DNA of 64,000 bases from RYN-230 sp036497945 (GCA_036497945.1 DASXIN010000141.1:1-64000); one strand, 5' to 3'; numbered from the stretch's first letter, positions 33,173-43,761 are shown. The notes: generated from the sequence alone by a model not told the origin. Numbers and translations are program-made.

Positions 33173-34174
33173 TCAGCGGCTGGCTCGGCTCGCCACTATC
33201 TCCCGGATGGCGACTTCCAGCGAATAGGCCGCGCTCGTTCCCTCGCCTTTGACCTGGGCGTCGGCCTCGGCTACGGCGGCCAGGGCGCGGGCTACCCCTT
33301 CCGGGGTCCAGCCGCGGAGCTGCTGGCGCACCCGGTCCACCTTCCACGGCGGCGCACCCACCTCGGCGGCCACGGCCGCGTCGGACTGGCCGCGGGCCGC
33401 GCTGCCTACCCGGCCGAGCAGCCGTACCCCCTGGGCCAGCCCGCTGGTGATCAGGACCGGGGACACGCCGACGGCCAGCGCCCAGCGGAGCATCTCCAGC
33501 GCCTCGGCCAGCCGTCCTTCGACGGCCCGGTCGGCCACACTGAACCCGCTGGCCTCCGCGCGGCCCCGGTAGTACCGGGCCACCACCGCCTGGTCGATGA
33601 CTCCGGTGGTGTCCGCGGCCAGCTGGGCACTGGCCGCGGCCAGCTCGCGCAGGTCGTTGCCGAGCGTGTCGAGCAGGGCGCGCACCCCGCTGTCCTCGAT
33701 GGTCCGCCCGGCCGCGCGGAACTCGCCGCGGACGAACTGCATCCGCTCCCCCATCCGGGTGACCTTCGGGCAGTCCACCGTGGGCACCCGCTGCTTGCCC
33801 AGCGCGGTGAGCAGCGCCTTGCCCTTGGCCGCGCCCGCGTGGGTGAGTATCAGCACGGTGTCGGGCGGCGGGTCGGCCGCGATGGCGGTGATCTCGTCGG
33901 CCACCGCCTTGGCCGCGTCCTCGGTGCCGTGCAGCACCAGCACGCAGCCGTCACCGAACAGGGATGGCGCGGCCAGCATGGCCAGCTCGCCCGGCCGCAG
34001 CTCGGCCGCCTGCACGTGCCGTACGTTCTCCGCCGGGCCCGCGGCGGCGACCAGGCGCGCCACCGCACGCTCGGCTAGCAGCTCCTCCTCCCCCACCACC
34101 ATGGTCACCGGCCCGCTGGGGGTGGCCTGGGCAGCAGAACCGGCACGGGAGGCACGGGGCGCGGCGGAGGGCAT
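33173..34174 (-). CDS. holA: DNA polymerase III subunit delta
   Basis: The clamp-loader subunit that opens the beta sliding clamp. The 333-residue product shows the HolA order: N-terminal AAA-like domain ('MVVGEEELLAERAVARLV', 'CVLVLHGTEDAAKA'), the middle lid and a helical C-terminal collar ('GWTPEGVARALAAVAEADAQVKGEG'). It lacks a full Walker A, as expected for delta. ATG 34174 (MPSAAPRAS) was chosen; 34228 is another possible start. rpsT is convergent. Confidence 0.93.
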   Translation of the reverse strand: MPSAAPRASRAGSAAQATPSGPVTMVVGEEELLAERAVARLVAAAGPAENVRHVQAAELRPGELAMLAAPSLFGDGCVLVLHGTEDAAKAVADEITAIAADPPPDTVLILTHAGAAKGKALLTALGKQRVPTVDCPKVTRMGERMQFVRGEFRAAGRTIEDSGVRALLDTLGNDLRELAAASAQLAADTTGVIDQAVVARYYRGRAEASGFSVADRAVEGRLAEALEMLRWALAVGVSPVLITSGLAQGVRLLGRVGSAARGQSDAAVAAEVGAPPWKVDRVRQQLRGWTPEGVARALAAVAEADAQVKGEGTSAAYSLEVAIREIVASRASR

Positions 34175-34269
34175 AGCGGCAGCATGCCACGGCTGGCCGG
34201 GTGTTTGCGACTGGCCGGTGTTTGCCACGCAGTGCCCACCAGCGCGGCATCACCGCCGGCTGGCCGGCC

Positions 34270-35034
34270 TCACTGCGTGGCCAGGACGATGCAGCGATGC
34301 AGCTCCTCGACCGCGTCCGGGGCGCCGTCCACCGTCACGCCGCCCGGCTCGCCCGGGCTCTGCCGGTTCCACACCCAGCGCAGCACAGCCTCCGGCGGGC
34401 CGGTCACCGTGACGTCGGGCGTGCCGTCGCCCGGCCCGTCGGTGACCTCGAAGCGCCTCGGGCCGGTTCGCACCCGCCACGCGGCGCCGTCCGTGCGCAC
34501 CGTGTAGCTCCGGCCCGGCGAGCCGTCCAGCACGTCGGTGAAGTAGTCGCCCCACTCGGCCACGCTGAACGCCACGAACACCTTGAGCAGCTCATCGATG
34601 CCGTCGATGGCCAGGTCGGCGGGCACCGGCTGGACCGGCTGCCCGGCACCGAGCTCGGCGTCGATGCGGTGGATGACGGTCTCCTGGGCCATCCGCCGGA
34701 TCCAGAAGCCGACCGTCTGGTCCGGGGTGTACCAGGAGCCAGCCGGATCCGCCGGCCGCCGGGCCGCGAACTCAGCCAGCAGCCCGGCGTAGGCCCGGTC
34801 GAGCAGGGCGACCGGCTCCTCGTCCGCGAGCTCTTTCGGCGGCCACGGCTCGGGCTCGGCCCCCTCGCGCATGGCCACGGTCTTGTGCAGGTACACCTCG
34901 CCGACGTGCCGGGTGAGATCGGCCACGGTCCAGCCGGGACAGGTCGGCACGGGCGCGGTCAGGCTGGCCGGCACGACGGCCCGCAGCCGGGCGAAGTCGG
35001 CGGCCAGGCAGTCGAGGTAGCGGGAATTCTCCAT
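34270..35034 (-). CDS. Maleylpyruvate-isomerase-family, mycothiol-dependent-type protein (paralogue 2)
   Basis: A 254-residue homologue of the protein at 5510-6328. Shared features are 'VPTCPGWTVADLTRHVGEVYLHKT' (first His), 'MAQETVIHRIDAELGA' (Glu and His of the metal site), 'PADLAIDGIDELL', and a C-terminal 'VTVTGPPEAVLRWVWNRQ...GGVTVDG' segment. Start ATG 35034; a longer frame to 35064 is possible. Substrate unknown. It is preceded by hutI on the same strand with a 70-bp gap and followed by holA. Confidence 0.85.
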   Translation of the reverse strand: MENSRYLDCLAADFARLRAVVPASLTAPVPTCPGWTVADLTRHVGEVYLHKTVAMREGAEPEPWPPKELADEEPVALLDRAYAGLLAEFAARRPADPAGSWYTPDQTVGFWIRRMAQETVIHRIDAELGAGQPVQPVPADLAIDGIDELLKVFVAFSVAEWGDYFTDVLDGSPGRSYTVRTDGAAWRVRTGPRRFEVTDGPGDGTPDVTVTGPPEAVLRWVWNRQSPGEPGGVTVDGAPDAVEELHRCIVLATQ

Positions 35035-35104
35035 GCCGGTCAGTTCAGCACATCCCACAGACAACCCGGATGGGCCGGGCGCAGGTCACCCTGGTGATGG
35101 GCGC

Positions 35105-36319
35105 TTAGTTCAGCGCCACCGGCTCGCCGCCGAGCCAGACCCGGCTCGGCTTGAGGCCGTACGACCAGGCGAAGGCGCCCTCGTGGTCGGCGTCCCAGAG
35201 CACGATGTCGGCGAACCGGCCGCGCACCATGCCACCCCGGTCCGGGGCCCGCAGCGCCTGGGCGCCGCCCAGCGTGGCGGCGCGCAGCGCTTCGGCTACA
35301 CTCAGCCCGAACTGCGACACGGCCAGCGCGATGACCAGCGGCATCGAGGTAATGCCATTGCCGCCCGGGGTGTGGTCCGAGCCCAGCGCGACCGGCACGC
35401 CCTTGTCCAGCAGCGCCCGCACCGGCGGGTTCTTGCCGACCCGCAGGGCGGTGCCGGGGCAGACCACGGCGGCCACGCCCGCGCGGGCCAGCGCGGCCAC
35501 GTCCTCGTCACCCGCCTCGTGCAGCACGTCCGCGGACGCGCAGCCCAGTTCGGCGGCCAGCCGCGCCGCACCGGTCCGGGTCTCGCCACAGGCGTGTACC
35601 CGCGGCAGCAGCCCGGCGGCCCGGCCGGCGCTGAGGATCCAGCGCGCCTCCCGCTCGCTGAACCGGCCCTCTTCGCAGCACACGTCCACACTGTCCGCGC
35701 CGACCGCCGCCGCGTCCGAGCACCAGGTGCCGACCGCGTCGATGTAGTCGTGGCGGCGGCCGAAATACTCCGGCGGCACCGCGTGCGCGGCCAGGAACGT
35801 GACGTGCACCCGCGGCATGCCCGGCTCGCCCTCCAGCGAGCGCAGCATGCGCACGTCGGCCAGTTCGCCGTCGCGGGTCAGGTGATAGCCGGTCTTGGCC
35901 TCGATCGTGGTGCAGCCGGATTGCAGCCACTCGCGGAGCCGGGCCCGGACTCCGTTGCACAGCGTCCAGGGGTCGGTGCCCCGGGTCACCGTGACGGTGG
36001 ACGCCATCCCGCCGCCGGCCGCGGCGATCTCGTTCGGCGACGAGCCGCCCGCCACCATGGCCAGCTCCGCGTAGCGGTTCCCGGCGTAGACCGGGTGGGT
36101 GTGCGCGTCGATCAGCCCCGGCGTGACCAGGGCGCCGCCCAGGTTCTCCACCGAGTCGACGTCGACGATGTCCTCCACCACGCCGGGCAGGCTGGCGGGC
36201 AGCTCAGAGGCCCGGCCGACCCAGGCGATCCGGTCGTTGTGGGTGAGGATGGCCGCGTTGCTCCAGATCTCGGACCCGGTCCAGAGACGGCCAATGTTGG
36301 TCAGCAGACGTACGGTCAC
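35105..36319 (-). CDS. hutI: Imidazolonepropionase-like amidohydrolase
   Basis: A 404-residue metal-dependent amidohydrolase, most like HutI, which opens imidazolone-5-propionate in histidine breakdown. It shows 'GLIDAHTHPVYAGNRYAE' with the HxH metal ligands, 'RVHACGETRTGAARLAAELG' (third His ligand), 'ALGSDHTPGG' (Asp) and the 'ADIVLWDADH' tail. The His expected in the HutI motif SADH is replaced (SADVLHEA), so activity on the standard substrate is not certain. GTG start at 36319. No other hut gene is nearby; a 1-kb non-coding region lies upstream. Confidence 0.82.
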   Translation of the reverse strand: MTVRLLTNIGRLWTGSEIWSNAAILTHNDRIAWVGRASELPASLPGVVEDIVDVDSVENLGGALVTPGLIDAHTHPVYAGNRYAELAMVAGGSSPNEIAAAGGGMASTVTVTRGTDPWTLCNGVRARLREWLQSGCTTIEAKTGYHLTRDGELADVRMLRSLEGEPGMPRVHVTFLAAHAVPPEYFGRRHDYIDAVGTWCSDAAAVGADSVDVCCEEGRFSEREARWILSAGRAAGLLPRVHACGETRTGAARLAAELGCASADVLHEAGDEDVAALARAGVAAVVCPGTALRVGKNPPVRALLDKGVPVALGSDHTPGGNGITSMPLVIALAVSQFGLSVAEALRAATLGGAQALRAPDRGGMVRGRFADIVLWDADHEGAFAWSYGLKPSRVWLGGEPVALN

Positions 36320-36567
36320 TGGCGCGCCCCCCGTGGCGCGTTCCTGGCCAGCATCAATGCTCCGATCGTGGCGAACTCCGCCGTTGGCCGGCCGAAGGGT
36401 GCGTGCATGATGGGGCGTACCTGCGTCATACGCGGTCACCTGCCATAGCTCGTTCCCCTACTTGCCCCCCCGCCAGACACCCGGTCGAGCGGGCGGCACG
36501 GCGGCCGACAGCGGGTGCTGCGCGGATGCGGCAACCAACATATCGGTTCAGTTACGGTATTGCACTA

Positions 36568-36584
36568 CAGGGTCCCTGTACAGG
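36568..36584. promoter_or_regulatory. Overlapping palindromes CAGGGTCCCTGTACAGG
   Basis: CAGGG-T-CCCTG and the perfect 10-bp CCTGTACAGG overlap. It lies 249 bp upstream of the hutI start. An operator role is possible but untested. Confidence 0.4.
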
Positions 36585-36596
36585 CACTATCACAAA

Positions 36597-36667
36597 GAAG
36601 TCAGACCAGAAATTAACAGCCTTTCCCGAATCTCACCGTGCGTGGCGGTCTGAGTTGGTCTGACTTC
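36597..36667. repeat. 12-bp perfect inverted repeat GAAGTCAGACCA / TGGTCTGACTTC
   Basis: Arms at 36597-36608 and 36656-36667 are separated by 47 bp; an extra GGTCTGA occurs at about 36647. A 12-bp perfect match in an AT-richer patch is unlikely by chance in so short a stretch. It could be a two-site operator upstream of hutI or the mark of an old insertion. Confidence 0.55.
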
Positions 36668-37109
36668 CGTACGTGTTAGTAACTTCCGCTGCCGTAGCGT
36701 CCCCGGAATCCGGCCGGCCAGCCCCGCCGCGGCCCCGGCGGACCGCGCCGCCGGCCCGGCCCGGCGGGCGGCCGGCCAACCCCCGCTGACCACCCGTCGA
36801 CTCCCCGCCCCGTACTGTTCGCGTGCTGTTCAGCACCGGTGTCGGCCCGGTCTGCGCGCGGTCCGGGCCGGTGCCAGAGTGGGCTGTCCGCACCCCGCCG
36901 CAGCCACCGGACGAGGCCTCCGAGGTGCCCTCCAGACGAGCCGGCCAGCGCCCCGCGGTCACTGCGGGACCGCTTCCCCCGGCGGCCGCTCCCGAGTCCG
37001 GCCAGGACCCCGGCCGGACCGGACGCTCGTCCGCTCACCAGGGACAATGCCGCACCCGCAGTCAGTCGGAGACACCCTGGCAAAACGCGCCAGCACATAC
37101 CAAGCCGAC

Positions 37110-37127
37110 AATGCAATCCATTGCATT
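37110..37127. promoter_or_regulatory. 18-bp palindrome AATGCAAT-CC-ATTGCATT
   Basis: Perfect 8-bp arms around CC, flanked by GAC and (T)GTC that almost extend the symmetry. Such AT-rich symmetry stands out in this genome and looks like a TetR- or LacI-type operator. The nearest genes are hflX (its 3' end, 205 bp away) and hutI (about 790 bp), so no controlled gene is obvious. Confidence 0.5.
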
Positions 37128-37283
37128 TGTCCGCTCCCAGTGCCGTTCGCTTTACCGGATAAGCCCGTGCAAATTGCTGCGCTTCGATATCCAGGCCGGG
37201 CCGCCGGCCGGTCTGGATTTGACCGCCGCGCAACCACACCGCGGTGACGATGCTGATGTGCCTCGGATTCCCGGGTCGTCGCC

Positions 37284-37322
37284 ACCCAACCTGCGCCGCG
37301 ACACCAGGCGCCGGCGTTGGGT
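37284..37322 (-). terminator. Hairpin downstream of hflX
   Basis: ACCCAAC...GTTGGGT outer stem (7 bp) with an inner GCGCC...GGCGC stem, 9 nt past the hflX stop. No T-run follows, as is common for GC-rich actinobacterial terminators. Confidence 0.6.
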
Positions 37323-37331
37323 AGGAGGGGG

Positions 37332-38852
37332 TCAGCTGGTGGCGGGGACGGCGATGCTGTCGATCTCGGCGGCCAGGTCGGGCGGGACCCGGGCGGTCAG
37401 CTCGGTGCCGGCCGCACCATGCCGGAGGGCGAGTACCTCGCCCTCCTGGTGCGCCCGGGATACCAGGTCGCCGCGCACGTAGGGCACCACCGCGCTGACC
37501 TCACGGTCCCGCTGCGGCAGCGCCGCCTCGATGGCGGCGGCCAGCTCGTCCAGCCCGGCCCCGGTCCGGGCCGAGATGACCACGGTGTGCGGCTCGCGGA
37601 GCTCGAGCGCCTTGAGCTCGATCGGATCCGCCGTGTCGGCCTTGTTGATCACCACCAGCTCGGCGACGTCCCCGGCGCCGATCTCGCCGAGCACCTCGCG
37701 CACCGCCGAGATCTGGGCCTGCGGGTCCGCGTCGCTGCCGTCCACCACGTGCAGGATCAGGTCGGCCTCGGCCACTTCCTCCAGCGTGGACCGGAACGCC
37801 TCGACCAGCTGGTGCGGCAGGTGCCGGACGAAGCCGACCGTGTCGGTCAGGGTGAACCAGCGCCCGGCCGGGGTGCGCGCCTTGCGCACCGCCGGGTCGA
37901 GCGTGGCGAACAGCGAGTCGTCCACCAGCACACCGGCCCCGGTCAGCCGGTTCAGCAGGCTCGATTTGCCCGCGTTAGTGTAGCCGGCGATGGCCACCGC
38001 CGGGACGGCCCGGCTGCGCCGCTGCTGGCGCTGCACCTGGCGGCCGACCGACATCTCGGCCAGCTGGCGGCGCAGCCGCGCGGTGCGGGTCCGGATCCGG
38101 CGCCGGTCGGTCTCGATCTTGGTCTCACCAGGGCCCCTGGTGCCGATGCCGCCACCGCCGGCCACCCGGCCGCCCGCCTGCCGGGACAGCGATTCGCCCC
38201 AGCCACGCAGCCGGGGCAGCAGGTACTCCAGCTGGGCCAGCTCGACCTGGGCCTTGCCCTCCTTGCTCCGGGCGTGCTGGGCGAAGATGTCCAGGATCAG
38301 CGCGGTCCGGTCGATGACCTTCGCCTTGACCACGCCTTCCAGGCGGCGCAACTGGCTGGGCGTCAGCTCGCCGTCGCAGATCACCGTGTCCGCGCCGAGC
38401 GAAGCCACCAGGGCGGCCACCTCGGCCGCCTTGCCCGCGCCGATGTAGGTGGCGGCGTCTGGGCGGCCGCGCCGCTGCACCAGGCCGTCCAGGATGACCG
38501 ACCCGGCTGTCTCGGCCAGCCGGGACAGTTCGCGCAGCGAGTTCTCCGCGTCGGCCAGCGTGCCCTCGGTCCACACGCCGACCAGGATGACCCGCTCCAG
38601 GCGGAGCGCGCGGTACTCGACCTCGCTGACGTCCTGGAGTTCGGTGGACAGCCCGCCGACCCGGCGCAGGGCATGCCGGTCCAGCAGGTCCAGTTCGCCG
38701 ACGTCGCTGGAGGTGGGCCCCGGCCCGGCCGCATCGCCCCGGGCGCCGCCCGGCTGGTCGGCGGGGCTGGCTGGTTGCTCAGCGGGACGGGTCATGGGCT
38801 GCTCACGGTGGGATAGACGGACTGCGCTGTCTTGGTTTGCCAATGCTTTCAT
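37332..38852 (-). CDS. hflX: GTPase HflX
   Basis: Ribosome-splitting GTPase for stalled or heat-damaged ribosomes. Up to 506 residues: an N-terminal HflX domain ('RVILVGVWTEGTLADAENSL', 'YIGAGKAAEVAALV'), the Gly-rich loop 'GGRVAGGGGIGTRGPGETKIETDRR', then G1 'GYTNAGKSSLLNRL', G3 'DTVGF' and G4 'NKAD'. The start could be ATG 38852, with GGAGG unusually close, or the ATG at 38795; the first about 45 residues are low-complexity either way. In Streptomyces hflX follows miaA-dapF; here the aceB/glc module separates them. Confidence 0.94.
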   Translation of the reverse strand: MKALANQDSAVRLSHREQPMTRPAEQPASPADQPGGARGDAAGPGPTSSDVGELDLLDRHALRRVGGLSTELQDVSEVEYRALRLERVILVGVWTEGTLADAENSLRELSRLAETAGSVILDGLVQRRGRPDAATYIGAGKAAEVAALVASLGADTVICDGELTPSQLRRLEGVVKAKVIDRTALILDIFAQHARSKEGKAQVELAQLEYLLPRLRGWGESLSRQAGGRVAGGGGIGTRGPGETKIETDRRRIRTRTARLRRQLAEMSVGRQVQRQQRRSRAVPAVAIAGYTNAGKSSLLNRLTGAGVLVDDSLFATLDPAVRKARTPAGRWFTLTDTVGFVRHLPHQLVEAFRSTLEEVAEADLILHVVDGSDADPQAQISAVREVLGEIGAGDVAELVVINKADTADPIELKALELREPHTVVISARTGAGLDELAAAIEAALPQRDREVSAVVPYVRGDLVSRAHQEGEVLALRHGAAGTELTARVPPDLAAEIDSIAVPATS

Positions 38853-38971
38853 GCCTCCGGGTTACTCTCACCTCAATAAACACCGGTCAGGCGCGGGTTG
38901 TGCCCCGGAGGTGGCCGGGCTGCGCCGCAGATGTGGCCAGGAACACTTTGACCGGCACGACCCGGCGGTGT

Positions 38972-39010
38972 TACGAAGCCCAGTGGTACGAAGCCCAGTG
39001 GTACCAAGCA
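38972..39010 (+). repeat. Tandem 15-bp repeat upstream of aceB
   Basis: TACGAAGCCCAGTGG occurs twice back-to-back (38972-38986 and 38987-39001), followed by a partial third unit TACCAAGCAC. It sits in the 254-bp hflX-aceB divergent region, about 100 bp before the aceB start, so it may bind a regulator or be a slipped duplication. Confidence 0.55.
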
Positions 39011-39106
39011 CGGAGTCACCGAGCACACTGTGAACAGGAACACTCGGCGCGCCGTCATTACTCATTAGTAACATGGGCGGCAACCGATGACCGGGAGGAG
39101 CACGGC

Positions 39107-40708
<1,602 letters not shown>

Positions 40709-40718
40709 CACCGCGACA

Positions 40719-40750
40719 CGGCCCGCGGGGCAGCATGGACTACCGGGCCG
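40719..40750 (+). terminator. Hairpin between aceB and glcD
   Basis: CGGCCCG...CGGGCCG with alternative pairing CCCGCGG/CCGCGGG, 10 nt after the aceB stop. No T-run. It may lower read-through or stabilise the aceB mRNA end. Confidence 0.4.
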
Positions 40751-40835
40751 CGGGAAGGCAGTCTGGGAGGAAGGGCGCACGCGGGCGGCGGCCAGCGAGC
40801 AACGGATGCGCCGCGAGCCCCTGATGGGAGGCGCG

Positions 40836-42293
40836 ATGACGGTCGAGGCGCTGGTGCCCCGGATGACCGAGATCTGCGGCCCCGGCGGGGTGGTATCGGA
40901 TCCGGCCGAGCTGCGCACCTACGAATGCGACGGGCTGACCTCGCACCGGGCGGCGCCCGCCCTGGTCGTGCTGCCCGAGACGGCCGAGCAGGTCGCGGCG
41001 GTGGTCACCGAGTGCGCCCGGGCCGGGGTGCCGTTCGTCGCCCGGGGCTCGGGCACCGGGTTGTCCGGCGGGGCGCTGCCGCGCACCGACGGGGTGCTGA
41101 TCGTCACCTCCCGGATGCGCCGGATCATCGCGATCGACCCGGTCAGCCAGCGCGCCATCGTGGAGCCCGGGGTGACCAACCTGGCGGTAAGCACCGCGGC
41201 CCGGCCGTACGGCTACTTCTACGCGCCGGACCCGTCCAGCCAGGTGATCTGCTCGGTCGGCGGCAACGTGGCGGAGAACTCCGGCGGCGCGCACTGCCTG
41301 AAGAACGGCTTTACCGTGCATCACGTGACCGGGCTGCAGATCGTCACTCCGGCCGGCGAGCTGACCTGGCTGGGCGACGGCACCGGGACCGCGCCCGGCT
41401 ACGACCTGGTCGGCGCGTTCACCGGCTCGGAAGGCACGCTGGGCATCGTGACCAAGATCGTGGTCAGGCTGACCAGGATCCCGCAGGTGATCACCACGCT
41501 GCTGGCCGGCTTCCCCACCACCGGCGCGGGCGGCGCGGCGGTGTCCGCGATCATCGGCGCCGGCATCCTGCCCGCGGCCATCGAGATGATGGACGCGCTG
41601 GCCATCGAGGCGGCCGAGGCCGCGGTGGCCTGCAACTACCCGGCCGGGGCCGGCGCGGTGCTGGTGGTGGAGCTGGACGGGCCGGAGGCCGACGTCCGCC
41701 GGGACGTGGCCGCGGTGCGCGCGCTGTGCGAGCAGGCCGGCGCGACCGAGATCCGGGCGGCGGACGATCCGGCCGATCGCGCCGCGATCTGGGCTGGCCG
41801 CAAGTCCGCGTTCGCCGCCGTGGGCCGGATCAGCTCGGCCTACATCGTGCAGGACGGCGTGGTGCCGCGGACCGCCCTGGGCGAGGTGCTGGACAAGATC
41901 GCCGCGCTGTCCAGCGAGTCCGGCATCCGGGTGGCCAACGTGTTCCACGCCGGGGACGGGAATCTGCACCCGCTGGTGCTGTACGACGACGCCGTGCCGG
42001 GTGAGGAGGAGGCGGCCGAGCGGCTGTCCGGCGCGATCCTGGACCTGTGCATCCAGCACGGCGGGTCGATCATCGGCGAGCACGGAGTGGGCTCAGACAA
42101 GGCCAAGTACATGCCGAAGATGTTCAGCGCCGACGACCTGGACACCATGCAGCTGCTGCGCTGCGCGTTCGACCCGGCCGGGCTGTGCAACCCGGGCAAG
42201 ATCTTCCACACGCCGCGGCTGTGCGGCGAGGTGCCCGGGCCGCGCCGCGGGGCGCACCCGGTGGTCGCCGCAGGCCTGGCGGAGCAGTTTTGA
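40836..42293 (+). CDS. glcD: FAD-linked glycolate oxidase subunit GlcD-like
   Basis: A 485-residue FAD-linked oxidase, the catalytic subunit of glycolate (or D-lactate) dehydrogenase. The N-terminal FAD_binding_4 domain has 'PFVARGSGTGLSGGALP' and 'ICSVGGNVAENSGGAHCLKNG'; the C-terminal FAD-oxidase domain has 'NVFHAGDGNLHPLVLYD' and 'GSIIGEHGVGSDKAKYM'. Start ATG 40836 with GGGAGGC. With glcE- and glcF-like genes it makes the three-subunit complex oxidising glycolate to glyoxylate at the membrane, feeding aceB. D-lactate as substrate cannot be excluded from sequence. Confidence 0.9.
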   Translation: MTVEALVPRMTEICGPGGVVSDPAELRTYECDGLTSHRAAPALVVLPETAEQVAAVVTECARAGVPFVARGSGTGLSGGALPRTDGVLIVTSRMRRIIAIDPVSQRAIVEPGVTNLAVSTAARPYGYFYAPDPSSQVICSVGGNVAENSGGAHCLKNGFTVHHVTGLQIVTPAGELTWLGDGTGTAPGYDLVGAFTGSEGTLGIVTKIVVRLTRIPQVITTLLAGFPTTGAGGAAVSAIIGAGILPAAIEMMDALAIEAAEAAVACNYPAGAGAVLVVELDGPEADVRRDVAAVRALCEQAGATEIRAADDPADRAAIWAGRKSAFAAVGRISSAYIVQDGVVPRTALGEVLDKIAALSSESGIRVANVFHAGDGNLHPLVLYDDAVPGEEEAAERLSGAILDLCIQHGGSIIGEHGVGSDKAKYMPKMFSADDLDTMQLLRCAFDPAGLCNPGKIFHTPRLCGEVPGPRRGAHPVVAAGLAEQF

Positions 42294-42296
42294 CCG

Positions 42297-42395
42297 CGCC
42301 AAAGGCGCGCGCCGCCGACTGGACTGAGGAGCGAGGGAGCGAGGCACGAGCGACCGAGCGACGAGGGAAGTCGACGGGTAAAGCGCGCCGGAGGC
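42297..42395. repeat. Low-complexity intergenic element between glcD and glcE
   Basis: GCGCCAAAGGCGCGC palindrome followed by GAGGAGCGAGGGAGCGAGGCACGAGCGACCGAGCGACGAG-type sequence (GAGCGA periodicity). It shares both parts with 7319-7385. The downstream GGAGG, which serves glcE, lies at its end. Confidence 0.5.
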
Positions 42396-42399
42396 GCAA

Positions 42400-43761
42400 A
42401 TGAGCAGAGCCTCCATCCCCGCCGCGCTGGCCCGGGCCTGCCGCACGGTCCGCCCGGCCGGCCCGCGGGACGCGGTCGCCGGGGTGGTGCCCGGCTGGGT
42501 CGCGGCCCCGTCCGGGGACGACGAGGCGAGCGCGCTGCTGGCCACCGCGGCCGAGCTCGGCCTGGCCGTGGTACCGCGGGGCAGCGGCACCCGGATCGGC
42601 TGGGGCGCCCCGCCGCGCCGCTGCGATCTGATCATCGACACGCACCTGCTGAACCGGGTCGTCGAGCACGCGGCGGGCGACCTGGTGGCCCGGGTACAGG
42701 CCGGGGTCACCCTGCGCCAGCTGGCCGGCGTGCTCGGCGCGGCCGGGCAGCAGCTGGCCCTGGACCCGCCGCCCGCGCTGGCCAACGGCTCGGCCGGCGG
42801 GCCCAACGGCTCGGCCGGGGGCGCGCCGACCATCGGCGGGATGCTGGCCACCGGCACGTCCGGGCCGCGCCGGTTGCGCTACGGGACCCCCCGCGACCTG
42901 GCGATCGGCATCACCGTGGTCCGGCCCACCGGGATCGTGGCCAAGTCCGGCGGCAAGGTGGTGAAGAACGTGGCCGGCTACGACCTGGGCAAGCTGTACG
43001 CCGGCTCCTACGGCACGCTCGGCCTGATCACCGAGGCCGTGTTCCGGCTGCACCCGGTGCCCGCCGCGGCCGCGTTCGTCACCGCGGGCTACGCCGACAC
43101 CGCGGCGGCCAGCCAGGCGGTCGCGGCCGCGGCCGGCACCGACCTCGCGCCGGTGGCCGTGGAGCTCGACCGCCCGGGCCGGGACGGCCTGGTCCGGGTG
43201 GCGGTGCTGCTGGAGGGCGACCCGGCCGGGGTGGCCGGACGGGCCGCGCTGCTGCGCGACGTGCTGGGCGCCGGCACCGCCACCTCGGACAGCGCGCCGT
43301 CCTGGTGGGGGTCGGCCCGGCCGGCCCGCCTGGTGACCGGCCCGCACGGCCAAGCCGAACCCACCGTGCTCCGGGTCAGCTTCTGGGCCGCCATGCTGCC
43401 CGGCGTGCTGGCCGCCATCGACGCCGCGGGCAAGGAGGCCGGGCTGGATCCCGCCGTGAACGGTTCGGCCGCGGCCGGTGTGCTGCACGCGGTGCTGGAC
43501 GGCGACGCCGACCCGGCCGCCGTGGCCCAGTTCGTGGCCGGCCTGCGGGACGGCCTGGACCAGGCCACCGACCGGAACTTCGCCGGTGGCGAGGGCCCAC
43601 CCGCCCGGGCCAGCGCGGTGGTGGTGACCGCTCCGGCCGCCGTCCGCGAGCAGGTGGACATATGGGGCCCGGTGCCCGCGCTCAGCCTGATGCGCGCGGT
43701 CAAGGAGCAGTTCGACCCCGGGTACCTGATGGCGCCCGGCCGCTTCGCCGGAGGATTGTAG
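42400..43761 (+). CDS. glcE: FAD-binding glycolate oxidase subunit GlcE-like
   Basis: A 453-residue second FAD-binding subunit. The FAD_binding_4 part shows 'LAVVPRGSGTRIGWGAPP', 'QQLALDPPPALANGSAGG' and 'TIGGMLATGTSGPRRLRYGTPRDL', as in GlcE. It is longer and more Ala-rich than E. coli GlcE (about 350 residues), with a duplicated 'NGSAGG' stretch near residue 130 that may be a small internal repeat. ATG at 42400 with GGAGG. Its TAG directly abuts the ATG of the next gene, so the subunits are co-translated. Confidence 0.86.
   Translation: MSRASIPAALARACRTVRPAGPRDAVAGVVPGWVAAPSGDDEASALLATAAELGLAVVPRGSGTRIGWGAPPRRCDLIIDTHLLNRVVEHAAGDLVARVQAGVTLRQLAGVLGAAGQQLALDPPPALANGSAGGPNGSAGGAPTIGGMLATGTSGPRRLRYGTPRDLAIGITVVRPTGIVAKSGGKVVKNVAGYDLGKLYAGSYGTLGLITEAVFRLHPVPAAAAFVTAGYADTAAASQAVAAAAGTDLAPVAVELDRPGRDGLVRVAVLLEGDPAGVAGRAALLRDVLGAGTATSDSAPSWWGSARPARLVTGPHGQAEPTVLRVSFWAAMLPGVLAAIDAAGKEAGLDPAVNGSAAAGVLHAVLDGDADPAAVAQFVAGLRDGLDQATDRNFAGGEGPPARASAVVVTAPAAVREQVDIWGPVPALSLMRAVKEQFDPGYLMAPGRFAGGL

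Larger units (their letters stand above)
36320..37331. other. 1.0-kb gene-free gap with operator-like palindromes
   Basis: No convincing gene on either strand: the open frames here have no family look and low-complexity composition. The end nearest hutI (36530-36670) and the stretch 37075-37160 are AT-richer than the surrounding DNA. Palindromes listed separately are at 36568-36584, 36597-36667 and 37110-37127. The middle (36690-37075) is GC-rich with no repeat I can make out. hutI regulation could be located here. Confidence 0.6.

Noticed and set aside
36823..37482. 219-codon plus-strand frame in the hutI-hflX gap
   Set aside because: Low-complexity Pro/Arg/Ser sequence without a family look, running into the hflX antisense strand.
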